A stretch of 64,000 nt of DNA from Actinacidiphila acididurans (GCF_016918855.1 NZ_JADKYB010000016.1:124001-188000), one strand, 5' to 3'; positions 40,968 through 52,547 are shown, numbered from the stretch's first letter. Numbers and translations: made by a program. Notes: a model not told the origin generated them from the letters alone.

Positions 40968-42836
40968 ATGGCGAACGGGAAGGCGGTGGCGCGCGTGCGC
41001 GTGGGCGGACGGTTGAGAGGTGCCGCCGTGGCGGCCGTAGTGGCAATGACCGCGGCGGCCTGCACGGGCGGCGGAGGAGATCACACGGCGATCCAGAACG
41101 GCCAGAGCGCCACCGCCGCCTCTCACGGCCCGGCGAAGAAGGGTGGAACGGTCACCGTCGCCGAGATCTCCGCACAACCCGACTTCGTCTTCCCGCTGGT
41201 GCCGGCGACCAACCAGAACGGCTGGAACGTCAACCTCACCCAGGGTCTGTGGCCGTTCCTGGTGTACGCGGGGGACGGCGGCGCCTCGCAGGTCAACAAG
41301 GAACGAAGCCTGTTCACGTCGCTCGACTACGCCAACGGCGGCAAGCGGCTGACCATTCACCTCAAGAACTGGAACTGGTCGGACGGAAAGCCCGTCACCA
41401 GCCGCGACTTCACGTTCGTCTACAACCTGCTGAAGGCCAACTACAAGAACTGGCAGGCCCACCTCCAGGGGCTCTTTCCCGAAGACGTGACCAAGGTCGC
41501 CACGCCGGACGCGCACACCGTGGTCCTCGACCTCGACCGCGCCTACAACCCGGACTTCTACACCGACGACGTGCTCAGCACGATTCCGCTGCTGCCGCAG
41601 CACGCCTGGGACAAGGAGTCCGCCACCGGCGCGGTCGGTGACTACGACACCACGGCTGCGGGCGCCAGGGCCGTCTACACGTTCCTGCAGAAGGAAGGCG
41701 CACAGACCGGCTCGTTCGCCACCAACCCGCTGTGGCAGGTGGTGGACGGTCCCTGGAAGCTCAAGGAGTTCCGTTCCAACGGCTACTACTCCTACGTTCC
41801 CAACCCGAACTACTCCGGGGCCAAGCCGGCCCTCGACAAGCTGGTCATCACCCCGTTCACCACCGACACCCCCGAGATCAACGCGCTGCGCTCCGGCAGC
41901 AGCCTGGACGTCGCCGCGCTCCCGCTCAACGACATCGCCCAGGCGCGGGCGCTGACCCGCCAGGGCTACTCGATCGCCAGCCGGCCCATCCCCGGCGTCT
42001 CCCAGATCGTGCCGAACCTGTACAACGCCGGCGTCGGCCCGGTGCTGCGGCAGCTCTACGTCCGGCAGGCGCTGGAGTACCTGATCGACCGCCCGCAGAT
42101 CGTCTCCAAGGTGTACGACGGCTATGCCGACCCGGGTAACGGGCCCGTCCCGGTCACGGCCCAGAAGAGCTGGGCCACCGCGCTGGAGACGTCCGGCGGC
42201 CCCTATCCCTACGCGCCGCAGAAGGCGGCCGCCCTGCTGAAGGCCCACGGCTGGAAGGTCGTGCCACGGGGCACCACCGTATGCGAGGACCCCGGCACCG
42301 GGCCGAACCAGTGCGGCTCGGGCGTCAAGGCCGGCCAGGCGCTGACGTTCCAACTGATCTACTCCTCCGGACGGACCACCAATGATCAGCAGTTCGCCGC
42401 GATCAAGTCGTCGGAGGCCCAGGCCGGCATCACGCTGAACCTCAAGTCCGAGCCGTTCAACACCCTCATCGGCTCCCTGGGCACCTGCACCGCGTCCTCG
42501 CACCCGAAGTCCGGCTGCGGCTGGCAGTTGGCCAGCTACGGCTACGTGCCCTACCAGCTCTATCCGAACGGCTCCAGCCTCTTCGACACCGGGGGCGGCA
42601 ACAACGCCGGCGGTTACTCCGACCCGACGATGGACAAGCTGATCAAGGAGACCGAGTACAGCACGGATCGCACCGTCTTCTCCCAGTACGAGGACTACGC
42701 CGCCCGCCAGCTCCCCTGGCTCTGGCTTCCGCTGCGGGCCGGTGTGCTGGTCTACCGGAGCAACCTGCAGGGTGTGGTGCCGCTCAACCCGTTCTCCGGC
42801 GGGAACAACTTCGAGGACTGGTACTACACGTCATGA
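40968..42836 (+). CDS. ABC importer solute-binding lipoprotein (SBP family 5)
   Basis: The 622-residue protein has a lipoprotein signal with Arg-rich start and lipobox ending at Cys32 (VVAMTAAAC), then a Ser/Gly linker and an SBP_bac_5 domain (GGTVTVAEISAQPDFVFPLV; NWNWSDGKPVTSRDFTFVYN; EFRSNGYYSYVPNPNYSGAK; LRQLYVRQALEYLIDRPQIV). Family 5 proteins capture peptides, nickel, opines, glutathione or other small solutes. Its stop overlaps the permease start (ATGA). Divergent from a Cys-leader-controlled operon, so import of a sulfur-containing peptide or conjugate is a reasonable guess. Confidence 0.92.
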   Translation: MANGKAVARVRVGGRLRGAAVAAVVAMTAAACTGGGGDHTAIQNGQSATAASHGPAKKGGTVTVAEISAQPDFVFPLVPATNQNGWNVNLTQGLWPFLVYAGDGGASQVNKERSLFTSLDYANGGKRLTIHLKNWNWSDGKPVTSRDFTFVYNLLKANYKNWQAHLQGLFPEDVTKVATPDAHTVVLDLDRAYNPDFYTDDVLSTIPLLPQHAWDKESATGAVGDYDTTAAGARAVYTFLQKEGAQTGSFATNPLWQVVDGPWKLKEFRSNGYYSYVPNPNYSGAKPALDKLVITPFTTDTPEINALRSGSSLDVAALPLNDIAQARALTRQGYSIASRPIPGVSQIVPNLYNAGVGPVLRQLYVRQALEYLIDRPQIVSKVYDGYADPGNGPVPVTAQKSWATALETSGGPYPYAPQKAAALLKAHGWKVVPRGTTVCEDPGTGPNQCGSGVKAGQALTFQLIYSSGRTTNDQQFAAIKSSEAQAGITLNLKSEPFNTLIGSLGTCTASSHPKSGCGWQLASYGYVPYQLYPNGSSLFDTGGGNNAGGYSDPTMDKLIKETEYSTDRTVFSQYEDYAARQLPWLWLPLRAGVLVYRSNLQGVVPLNPFSGGNNFEDWYYTS

Positions 42837-43786
42837 CGGCGTATCTGCTTCGCCGGACCGGCCAGGCCGTCGTGGTGGTGATCGGCGTGATGGTCCTCAC
42901 CTTCGCACTGATCCACTTCGAGCCCGGCAGCGCCGCCAGGGCCACCCTCGGCACCAGAGCCACGGCCGAGCGGATCGCGGTGTTCAACGCCGCCAACGGG
43001 CTGAACAGACCGCTGCCCGCGCAGTTCGTCACCTTCGTCAAGCAGGCACTCCAGGGGGACTTCGGCACCTCGTACTCGCTGCACCAGCCGGTGTCGGCCC
43101 TGATCGCCCAGCGGCTGCCCAGGGACGCGCTGCTGCTGGGGCTGTCGATCCTGCTGGCACTGGCCGTCGCCGTGCCGATGGGCGTCTACCAGGCGGTGCG
43201 TCGCGACAGCGCGGCGGACCACGTCCTGACCGTCGTGGCGTTCACCCTCTACTCGATGCCGGACTTCTTCTTCGGCCTGCTCCTGGTGGCGCTGTTCTCG
43301 GTGCAACTCCACATACTGCCCTCGCAGGCGCCACAGGCCGTGTCGGTCGGCGGTATCCTCGCCGACCCGCGCGGGCTGGTGCTACCGGTGGTCACCCTGA
43401 CACTGGTCAGCCTCGCGGGGTTCAGCCGCTACGTGCGCTCCTCGGCGATCAGCACCCTCGCCCAGGACTACGTGCTCGTGGCTCGTGCCAAGGGGCTGGC
43501 CGAGTCCCAGGTACTGCGCCGGCACGTGCTGCGCAACTCGCTGTTGCCGGTCGTCACCATCCTGGGACTTACCGCCCCGGCGATAGTGACCGGCGCCGTC
43601 ATCGCCGAGTCGGTCTTCAACTACCCCGGCATGGGGCTGCTGTTCTACCAGGCGGCCACCAGCAAGGACTATCCCGTGCTGCTTGCCTCGACCTTGGTCG
43701 TCGGCGTGGCCACCGTGGTCGGCAGCCTCCTGGCAGATGTCGCCTACGGCATCCTCGACCCCCGGATCCGCTATGACCGCGACTGA
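42833..43786 (+). CDS. ABC importer permease (DppB/OppB type)
   Basis: The 317-residue six-helix permease begins MTAYLLRRTGQAVVVVIGVM, carries the TM_PBP1 N-terminal segment with FKxxGxDxP-like spacing and the EAA loop YVLVARAKGLAESQVLRRHV, LRNSLLPVVTILGL. It forms the membrane channel with the next gene product. It overlaps the solute-binding gene at its start and the second permease at its end (14 bases), so the operon is tightly coupled. Confidence 0.93.
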   Translation: MTAYLLRRTGQAVVVVIGVMVLTFALIHFEPGSAARATLGTRATAERIAVFNAANGLNRPLPAQFVTFVKQALQGDFGTSYSLHQPVSALIAQRLPRDALLLGLSILLALAVAVPMGVYQAVRRDSAADHVLTVVAFTLYSMPDFFFGLLLVALFSVQLHILPSQAPQAVSVGGILADPRGLVLPVVTLTLVSLAGFSRYVRSSAISTLAQDYVLVARAKGLAESQVLRRHVLRNSLLPVVTILGLTAPAIVTGAVIAESVFNYPGMGLLFYQAATSKDYPVLLASTLVVGVATVVGSLLADVAYGILDPRIRYDRD

Positions 43787-44699
43787 CCCCGCACCCCTCG
43801 CGGAGGGCCCGCCGGCAGCCGGCAGCCCCACCGGGGCGCGCACCCCCGCCGCCGGACGCGGCCTCGGCGGGCCGGCGGTGGCCCTGCTGCGCAACCGCCG
43901 GGCCCGGGCCGGGCTCGTCCTGATCGCCCTCGTCGCCCTGTTCTGCTTCGCCGGACCGCTGTTCTACCGCACCGACCAGGTGACCGTGCACCTCGACCTC
44001 GCCGAACTCCCGCCCGGTGGCGGGCATCCGCTGGGAACCGACGCCAACGGCTACGACGTGCTCGGCCGGTTGATGGCCGGCGGCCGCTCCTCGCTGGAGC
44101 TCGGCTTCGCCGTGGCCGTGGCCACCACCGTTGTCGGCACCCTATACGGGGCGTTCTCCGGCTACGTGGGCGGCGTCACCGATTCCCTGATGATGCGGGT
44201 GGTCGACACCTTCCTCGCCGTACCCGGGCTCGTGCTGCTCCTGATCATGGTCAGCATGTTCAGCCCCTCCCTGGGCGGGATCATCCTGCTCCTGTCGCTG
44301 CTGTCCTGGCTGTCGCCGGCCCGCCTGGTACGCGGTGAGGTCCTCACCCTGCGCACCAGGGAGTTCGTGCAGGCCGCACGGATGATGGGCGGCACCGGGC
44401 CACGGGTGGTGCTGCGCCACCTCGTGCCCAACGCCGCGGGAGTCGTCATCGTCAGCGCCACCTTCACCGTCGCCGACTCCATTCTCATGCTGTCCACGCT
44501 CAGCTTCCTCGGCCTGGGCCTGCCGCCGCCGAACGCCGACTGGGGCACGATGCTCACCGGCGGCCTGGACTTCCTGTACGACGGCTACTGGTGGCTGGTG
44601 TATCCGCCGGCAGCGCTCCTCGTCCTCACGGTGGTCGCGTTCAACCTGCTCGGCGACGCGCTCCACGACGCCCTCGACGTCCGGCTCAAGCGCACCTGA
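43773..44699 (+). CDS. ABC importer permease (DppC/OppC type)
   Basis: The 308-residue permease has a ~45-residue Ala/Pro/Gly-rich N-terminus, the OppC_N helix (RRARAGLVLIALVALFCFAG), HPLGTDANGYDVLGRLMAGG and the EAA loop EFVQAARMMGGTGPRVVLRH. ATG 43773 lies inside the end of the upstream permease gene. Partner of the DppB-type permease. Confidence 0.93.
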   Translation: MTATDPAPLAEGPPAAGSPTGARTPAAGRGLGGPAVALLRNRRARAGLVLIALVALFCFAGPLFYRTDQVTVHLDLAELPPGGGHPLGTDANGYDVLGRLMAGGRSSLELGFAVAVATTVVGTLYGAFSGYVGGVTDSLMMRVVDTFLAVPGLVLLLIMVSMFSPSLGGIILLLSLLSWLSPARLVRGEVLTLRTREFVQAARMMGGTGPRVVLRHLVPNAAGVVIVSATFTVADSILMLSTLSFLGLGLPPPNADWGTMLTGGLDFLYDGYWWLVYPPAALLVLTVVAFNLLGDALHDALDVRLKRT

Positions 44700-44700
44700 C

Positions 44701-44732
44701 GTCACGGAATGTCCCGCGTCACGGAATGTCCC
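44701..44732 (+). repeat. Direct repeat GTCACGGAATGTCCC x2
   Basis: Two exact 15-bp copies, 17 bp apart, sit directly after the permease stop and about 45 bp before the ATPase gene. They could be an activator site or the result of a small duplication. Confidence 0.8.
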
Positions 44733-44776
44733 ACAGCCGCTCGCCGCTCCCGGCGGTCACCTCGCGAGGAACCCGC

Positions 44777-46984
<2,208 letters not shown>

Positions 46985-47110
46985 GTGGTGGGGAACTGCG
47001 GGCTCGGTGGCCATGAGTCAGGTCACCGTGCCGTGGACAAGGCTGGCGCCCTTTTTCCCGTGGGGCGGCCGCCTCGGCTCCCGCGCCGTCGGCGGTCGAC
47101 TCGCTGGGCG

Positions 47111-47620
47111 TTACTCGACCCGCCGGAGATGCTCCAGGTCGCGCTGGTACCAGGTGCCCGGCTTGCCGCCGAGGTGGGTCGGGTCGGCCGGGCCGACGGG
47201 GACGAACCCTGCTTTGGTCAGCACCTTCTGGGACGCGAGGTTCCGGTGGGCGGCGGCCGCCCGCAGGGTGCGAAGGCCGTGTCGGGCCGGGGCAAGTCGG
47301 CACAGTTCCTGGACGGTCGCGGTCGCCACGCCACGACCGGCAGCGTGCTGGGCGACCCGGTAGCCGAGTTCCGCGGTGTGGTCCTTGATGTCGACCAGAT
47401 TGAACCTGCCGAGTACCGAGCCGTCCTCGGCGACGAGTACGTAGAAGGCGCAGATGCCGGCCTCCTGCTCGGCCAGCAACGCGTTGTACAGGTCGGTGAA
47501 CCGGTCGAAGAAGTCGTCGCCGCGGTCGGAGATCGAGGCGGCGAAGTAGGCGCGGTTCGCCAACTCGAAGGCCAGGACCGCCGGGGCATGACCGGCGCTC
47601 AGCGGCTTCAGCTCGGGCAT
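47111..47620 (-). CDS. GNAT N-acetyltransferase (RimJ/RimL type)
   Basis: The 169-residue protein has the GNAT order: beta strand GRFNLVDIKDHTAELGYRVA, the acetyl-CoA loop QHAAGRGVATATVQELCRLA (R/Q-x-x-G-x-G/A) and ASQKVLTKAGFVPVGP at the end. It belongs to the RimJ/RimL-like group that acetylates protein N-termini or small amines. Its target is not known. It stands alone between the ABC importer and a hydrolase gene, on the opposite strand to the importer. Confidence 0.85.
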   Translation of the reverse strand: MPELKPLSAGHAPAVLAFELANRAYFAASISDRGDDFFDRFTDLYNALLAEQEAGICAFYVLVAEDGSVLGRFNLVDIKDHTAELGYRVAQHAAGRGVATATVQELCRLAPARHGLRTLRAAAAHRNLASQKVLTKAGFVPVGPADPTHLGGKPGTWYQRDLEHLRRVE

Positions 47621-47795
47621 TCCCCGACCCTATCCAGGCAGCACGCCGACGCCACCTGGTTTTCCGCCGGCGGGACCTTCACCGACGCCAAGTGGGAGAC
47701 GCGCCGCCCCGACCGGGCGGTACGGCCGGTGGCCGTTATTGTCGCGGTCGGGGCGGTTGTGCATTAGCGTCCGCCGTCGGCCTGCCGGCCCGGCC

Positions 47796-48530
47796 TCACT
47801 TCAGGTGCCGGGTGAAGAACTGGGCCGCGGCGTCCCCCGCGAACTGCGGGACGCCGGTGTGGCCGCCCATGTTGGCCTGCAGCGTCTTCTCCTTGGAGCC
47901 GAAGGCGTCGAACAGGTCCAGCGCCGCCTGCCGGTCGTTCCCTTCGTCGTCCCACTGCAGCAGGACATGCAGCGGAATGGTGACCTGGCGGGCCTCCTCG
48001 AGGGTGGTGCGAGGGATGAAGCTCCCGGCGAAGAGACCGGCCGCCACGATGCGCGGCTCGACGACCGCAAGGCGAACGCCGATGGAGATCACTCCCCCCG
48101 AGTACCCGACCGGGCCGCCGATCCCGGGCAGCGAAAGAAGGGCGTCCAGGGCGGCCTGCCATTCCGGGACCGCTTTGTCGACGAGCGGGAGGACGAGTGC
48201 GTCGATGATCTCGTCGCCGACCGGTTCGCCGGCCTCGAGCGCCCGGCGCATATCGGCGCGGGCCTGCTCGATGGCGCCCCAACGGGGCCGGTCCCCGCTG
48301 CCGGGGAGTTCGATGGTGGCCGCGGCGAAGCCGTCCGCCACCGCGTGCCGAGCCCGTGCCGCCAGCCGGGGGTACATCTTGCGCAGCCCGAGCAGAGGGA
48401 GCCCGAGCAGGATCAGCGGCGCCGGCGCGGATACGGAGGCGGGCGTCCACAGGATGCCGGGGATCTCGCCGAGGGTGAATTCGCGTTCCAGGACGCCCTC
48501 GTCGAGGCGCCGTTCGGAAGTGAATCGCAT
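47796..48530 (-). CDS. Alpha/beta hydrolase, dienelactone-hydrolase-like
   Basis: The 244-residue protein has an alpha/beta hydrolase core: APLILLGLPLLGLRKMYPRL, AATIELPGSGDRPRWGAIEQ, a nucleophile elbow GGPVGYSGGVISIGVRLAVV (G-Y-S-G-G), the acid strand PLHVLLQWDDEGNDRQAALD and the base His in ANMGGHTGVPQ. That Ser-Asp-His set supports an active esterase or peptidase-like hydrolase; substrate unknown. It is followed on the same strand by the GNAT gene (175-base gap) and preceded by TetR at 48737. Confidence 0.8.
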   Translation of the reverse strand: MRFTSERRLDEGVLEREFTLGEIPGILWTPASVSAPAPLILLGLPLLGLRKMYPRLAARARHAVADGFAAATIELPGSGDRPRWGAIEQARADMRRALEAGEPVGDEIIDALVLPLVDKAVPEWQAALDALLSLPGIGGPVGYSGGVISIGVRLAVVEPRIVAAGLFAGSFIPRTTLEEARQVTIPLHVLLQWDDEGNDRQAALDLFDAFGSKEKTLQANMGGHTGVPQFAGDAAAQFFTRHLK

Positions 48531-48736
48531 GGTCGTGCCTTTCGGGAGTGCTCTTGAACGGCGCTCCCGGACGACCTGTCCCTATCGCCCGACCGTGACC
48601 CCGGAGGGGAGCACCCATGTCATCAGGTTCACGGGTACCACCTCCTCGTTCTCTCGCACGGCCTCAGGAAAAGTAGCAGCGGTCGCCGTGGTCCGCCAAC
48701 TCGTTTTTACGGAGGCCACGTTCGTCCGTGTACCGG

Positions 48737-49351
48737 TCAGGAAGCGACGCGTCGAGGTGGTGCCGACGGCCAGGCAAGGAGGGCCGCTTCGGCGATGTGT
48801 CGCAGGTCGGAACGGGACGCGCCGTCGCGGGCCTGGGCGGACATGCCCTGGAGGACGGCCGAGTAGAAGGTCGCCAGGGCGTGGGCGTCGGTGTCGGGGG
48901 GCAGTTCGCCCGACCGTACGGCGGCGGCGATCTTGTCCTGGAGGGCGCGCAGACCTGCCGCACGCAGTTCGCGCAGTCGGGTCGACATGTCCGAGGACTG
49001 CGGGGAGCAGTTGGTCGCCGCGGTGATCAGCAGGCAGCCGGGCGGGTGGTCGGGCCTGGTGTACGCCGCGGCGGCCTCGAACAGCAGGCGTTCGACGGCA
49101 TCACCGGCGCGCGGTTCCTCGCTCAGCGCGGACGCGGTGAAGGCGCCGTACGTGTGCAGGTAGCGCCCGAGCGCTTCGAGGAACAGGGCCCGCTTGTCGC
49201 CGAAGGCCGCGTACATGCTGGCCGGTCCGATCCCCAGGGCTGCGGTGAGTACGGACACCGAGGTCGCGTCGTAGCCGTACGCCCAGAACACGTCCACCGC
49301 ACGCTCGAGTGCCTGCTCGCGGTCGAAGGACCGGGGTCGCCCTGTCTTCAT
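48737..49351 (-). CDS. TetR-family repressor
   Basis: The 204-residue protein has a TetR DNA-binding domain (REQALERAVDVFWAYGYDAT, SVSVLTAALGIGPASMYAAF, GDKRALFLEALGRY) and a TetR_C-type ligand domain. The pattern is that of the AcrR/RutR-like regulators of oxidoreductases and exporters. It is divergent from the ABM gene; two GAGCGATCG dyads lie between the two starts, so both genes are likely repressed until a ligand binds. Confidence 0.9.
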   Translation of the reverse strand: MKTGRPRSFDREQALERAVDVFWAYGYDATSVSVLTAALGIGPASMYAAFGDKRALFLEALGRYLHTYGAFTASALSEEPRAGDAVERLLFEAAAAYTRPDHPPGCLLITAATNCSPQSSDMSTRLRELRAAGLRALQDKIAAAVRSGELPPDTDAHALATFYSAVLQGMSAQARDGASRSDLRHIAEAALLAWPSAPPRRVAS

Positions 49352-49363
49352 GGCCCAATTCTA

Positions 49364-49411
49364 GAGCGATCGTTCAGGAAGTGGGCTACCGTACTTCTTG
49401 AGCGATCGCTC
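49364..49411. promoter_or_regulatory. Two TetR operators (GAGCGATCGCTC type)
   Basis: GAGCGATCGTTC at 49364-49375 (one mismatch) and GAGCGATCGCTC at 49400-49411 (perfect) have centres 36 bp apart between the divergent TetR and ABM genes. Each lies in one promoter. Confidence 0.82.
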
Positions 49412-49431
49412 TAAAAGTAGGGAGCGCACAG

Positions 49432-49734
49432 ATGATCACCGTGGGCATGCTCATCCGCATCGAGGCGAAGCCGGACCGGGTGGCGGACGTCGAGGCCGTG
49501 CTGAAGTCGGCCGTGGAGCAGGTACGGCACGAGGTCACGACGGCCGTCTGGGTGGCCTCGCGGCTGGGGCCGACGACGTTCGCGATCTTCGACGCCTTCG
49601 CCGACGAGGCCGGCCGCCGGGCCCACCTGGACGCGTACGGCGGCGCGCTGCGCGAGGCGGCCGGGGAACTGTTCGCCGAACCGCCTGTCATCGAGTTCGC
49701 CGACATCGTCGAGGCCAAACTGCCCGCCGCGTAA
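49432..49734 (+). CDS. ABM-domain (antibiotic biosynthesis monooxygenase-like) protein
   Basis: The 100-residue dimeric alpha/beta barrel protein begins MITVGMLIRIEAKPDRVADV, with TFAIFDAFADEAGRRAHLDA in the middle and PPVIEFADIVEAKLPA at the end. It resembles the YgiN/ABM quinol-type small monooxygenases. AGGGAG precedes ATG 49432. It is under the adjacent TetR operators, so a role in removing a quinone or small reactive compound is plausible. It is not close to the two ABM proteins of the polyketide operon. Confidence 0.85.
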   Translation: MITVGMLIRIEAKPDRVADVEAVLKSAVEQVRHEVTTAVWVASRLGPTTFAIFDAFADEAGRRAHLDAYGGALREAAGELFAEPPVIEFADIVEAKLPAA

Positions 49735-49868
49735 ATCGGGCCGCCGCGCCCCTGGCTCCCGTGCGCCCGGCGCACTCCCTGTCCGGCGAAGCCGGGCGCC
49801 GCGACACTGGCTGAGCGGGCAGAGCTGACGGGCAGTCAGTGGACGGGTGCGGATCGAAGGAGAGCGGC

Positions 49869-51050
49869 GTGCGGGAGACATCGGTTTCTGCGGGGAAGAG
49901 GGGACGTCGGCGCCGGCACACTCTGCTCGGCGCGTTCGCCGCGGCGGGTGCGCTCACAGGTGCGCTGCTGGCGGCACCGGGGGCGGCGGCGCAGCAGTCA
50001 CCCATCACCGAATACGGGCCGGTTCCCTCGTCGCTCCCGGTCGGCGGCGTGTGCGAGGTCGAGTTCGACCACAACGACAACCTGTGGGTGGAGCAGTACC
50101 TCAGCAGCCAGATCGCCCGGTACGACACCACGACAGGGACGTTCACGAACTTCGATACGCCGATGCCGCTGTCCATGCCGGGCGGCATGGACCTGGACGC
50201 GGACGGCAACCTCTGGATGCCGCAGGTCACCGGCAACAGCCTGCTGCGCGTCGACACCCGCGACGGCAGCATGACCGAGATCCCGCTGCCGTGGGCCAAC
50301 GCGTTCGCCACCACGGTCCTGGGCATCCCCCTCCACACCGGGCTGGGCCTGGCCAACGACATCGCCTGGGGGCCGGACCACGCCCTGTGGTTCACCCTCG
50401 GCGGCCTGAACTCCGTCGGGCGGTACGACCCGCACACCGGGGAGTTCACCAAGTACCGGGTGCCCGGGGAGATTCTGGGCCAGGTGCACGCGCTGTTCGG
50501 CATCATCAAGCCGGGGCCCGGCCGGACCGTGCTGTTCGGCCTCCCGCAGATGAACCAGGTCGGCACGATCGACGTCGACACCAAGCACTTCACCCTCTAC
50601 ACCATGCCGACGCCCGCGTCCTTCCCGGTGGGCGTGCGCAGCGCGTCGGACGGCTCCATCTGGGTCGGCGAGGCGCTGGGCCTGAAGATCGCCCGGATCG
50701 ACCCGGCCACCGGCCACATCACGGAATATCCGCTGGCCGGCCCGGCGGGCATCCTGACCGGCATCCTCGACGGGCTCATCGGGCACAGCGTGGGCAACCC
50801 GCTGCCCTCGCCCGGGCCGGTGGCCGAAGGCAGCGACGGCAACATCTACATCGCGGTGAGCTTCCCCGCCGCCGTCGGACTCGGCAACCAGATCGCCCGG
50901 TTCGACCCGCGCACCGGCGACGTCACGATGTGGCCCACCCCCTCGTCGGCCTCGTACCCCTGCGACATCAACCCGCACCAGCCCGGCGCCATCTGGTTCG
51001 GCCTGCTCACACCGAACAGGATCGGCAGGCTCGACATCAACGCCACCTGA
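49869..51050 (+). CDS. Secreted Vgb-like beta-propeller protein
   Basis: The 393-residue product starts at GTG 49869 behind AAGGAGAG. It has a signal peptide with an Arg run (RGRRRRHTLLGAF, cleaving near AAPGAAA-QQ). The mature part is a chain of ~40-residue blades of the virginiamycin B lyase (streptogramin lyase) propeller: DNLWVEQYLSSQIARYDTTT, GNLWMPQVTGNSLLRVDTRD, GSIWVGEALGLKIARIDPAT, GAIWFGLLTPNRIGRLDINA. Vgb itself is cytoplasmic and linearises streptogramin B antibiotics; a secreted homologue need not have that activity, and I cannot confirm the catalytic residues. It precedes the convergent aminopeptidase gene. Confidence 0.8.
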   Translation: MRETSVSAGKRGRRRRHTLLGAFAAAGALTGALLAAPGAAAQQSPITEYGPVPSSLPVGGVCEVEFDHNDNLWVEQYLSSQIARYDTTTGTFTNFDTPMPLSMPGGMDLDADGNLWMPQVTGNSLLRVDTRDGSMTEIPLPWANAFATTVLGIPLHTGLGLANDIAWGPDHALWFTLGGLNSVGRYDPHTGEFTKYRVPGEILGQVHALFGIIKPGPGRTVLFGLPQMNQVGTIDVDTKHFTLYTMPTPASFPVGVRSASDGSIWVGEALGLKIARIDPATGHITEYPLAGPAGILTGILDGLIGHSVGNPLPSPGPVAEGSDGNIYIAVSFPAAVGLGNQIARFDPRTGDVTMWPTPSSASYPCDINPHQPGAIWFGLLTPNRIGRLDINAT

Positions 51051-51086
51051 CGCGTACGAACGCAGCACCGACCTCGGGCGGCCGGT

Positions 51087-52439
51087 TCAGGCATCCTGTT
51101 CGGCGAACGGTGGCAGCGCCGCCCGGTGGACCCAGGCGTCGAGGACCGGGGCCAGCGGGCGGGAGGTGTACTGGGCGGCGTGGGCGGCCAGCCCCGCCGT
51201 GGTCACCACGCCATGGCGGTGCACGGCCGTCCAGCCCTTGAGCATGCGGAAGAACGGGCCCTCGCCCATCGCGCTGCGCAGCGCGTGGACCGCGAGGCCG
51301 CCGCGCTGGTAGAGCCGGTCGTCGAACATCAGCCGGCGGCCCGGGTCGCCGAGGATCAGGTCCTGCGGGAGCCGGGCCAGGTTCTGGTACGCGTCGGCGG
51401 CGTGCGCGGCGGCCCGCGGGCCGCCGCTGTGCTCGGACCACAGCCACTCCGCGTACTTGGCGAAGCCCTCGTTGAGCCAGATGTGCCGCCAGTCGCCGAT
51501 CGAGAGGCTGTTGCCGAACCACTGGTGGGCCAGTTCGTGGGCGACCAGCCGCTCCGACCCGCGCCGCCCGCCCAGGTGGTTGGTGCCGAAGGTGGCCAGC
51601 CCCTGCGCCTCGACCGGTACGTCCAGCTCCTCGTCGGCCACGACCACCGCGTACTCGTCGAACGGATACGGCCCGAAGACGTCCTCGAAGAAGTCCATCA
51701 TGCGGGTCTGCCGGCCGAAGTCGACGGCGAATTCGCGGCGGAGCCGCGCCGGTACCCACCCGATCTGCCGCACCGGGCGGCGCGGGGCGAACACCGAGCC
51801 GCCGCCCACCAGTTGCACCGCCTCGTACCGGCCGATCGAGACGGACACCAGATAGGAGGAGGTGGGCGCCGGCTGCTCGTAGACCCAGGTGGTGCTGCTG
51901 GCCCCGGCGGTCCTGGACAGCAGCCTGCCGCTGACGACCACCGTGTACACGGACGGGGCGGTGACCGAGATCTGGTACGACGCCTTGTCCGCGGGCCGGT
52001 CGTTGCACGGGTACCACGACGGCGCGCCGACCGGCTGGCTGGCCACCAGCGCGCCGTCGGTGAGCTCCTCCCAGCCCAGGCCGCCCCATTGGCTGGTGAC
52101 CGGCTGCGGGTTGCCGGTCCAGTGCACCTCGACGGTGAAGGCCGCGCCCGCCTCGACCGCCTTCGCGGGACGGACCCGCAGCCGCCCCGCGCGGTGGGCG
52201 TAGTGCGCGGGCCGGCCGTCGACGACGACCCGCTGGAGCCGGAAGTCGGCCAGGTCGAGCGTGAACTCCCGCAGCTCCGCGCCGTCGGCCACCGCGCTGA
52301 GCCGCGCGGTGCCGCGCAGCCGGTTGGAAGCGGGCCGGTAGTCCAGCGCCAGTTCGTAGCGGTGGACCCGGTAGCGGGTGTCGCCGTGGGCGGGGAAGTA
52401 CGGGTCCGCCTGCGGCGCCGCTGCTCGCTTCGGGGTCAT
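51087..52439 (-). CDS. M1-family metallo-aminopeptidase next to the Pls-type synthetase
   Basis: The 450-residue zinc peptidase has the M1 HExxH-x18-E site: RLVAHELAHQWFGNSLSIGD, then HIWLNEGFAKYAEW, and the N-terminal saddle RVHRYELALDYRPASNRLRG. The usual GAMEN exopeptidase loop reads EAQGLATFGT instead, and the C-terminal helical domain is short, so it is a compact M1 member. No signal peptide is visible. It follows the Pls-type gene on the same strand after 108 bases. Epsilon-poly-lysine producers have poly-lysine-degrading aminopeptidases as self-protection, so a similar role is plausible (inference). Confidence 0.88.
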   Translation of the reverse strand: MTPKRAAAPQADPYFPAHGDTRYRVHRYELALDYRPASNRLRGTARLSAVADGAELREFTLDLADFRLQRVVVDGRPAHYAHRAGRLRVRPAKAVEAGAAFTVEVHWTGNPQPVTSQWGGLGWEELTDGALVASQPVGAPSWYPCNDRPADKASYQISVTAPSVYTVVVSGRLLSRTAGASSTTWVYEQPAPTSSYLVSVSIGRYEAVQLVGGGSVFAPRRPVRQIGWVPARLRREFAVDFGRQTRMMDFFEDVFGPYPFDEYAVVVADEELDVPVEAQGLATFGTNHLGGRRGSERLVAHELAHQWFGNSLSIGDWRHIWLNEGFAKYAEWLWSEHSGGPRAAAHAADAYQNLARLPQDLILGDPGRRLMFDDRLYQRGGLAVHALRSAMGEGPFFRMLKGWTAVHRHGVVTTAGLAAHAAQYTSRPLAPVLDAWVHRAALPPFAEQDA

Positions 52440-52547
52440 CAGTCCTTCGTTCTCCTGTGTCCGCAGGACGGTGCGCGCCGGGCCTGCGTCACTCCACGCC
52501 CGGGCGCGGGCGCCGGGGGCGGCCCCGGCGTCGCCCCCGGCCTGTCG

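Noticed and set aside
44591-44776. N-terminal extension of the fused ATPase gene
   Set aside because: Out-of-frame reading of the permease end; GAGGA and a canonical Walker-domain start place the real start at 44777.
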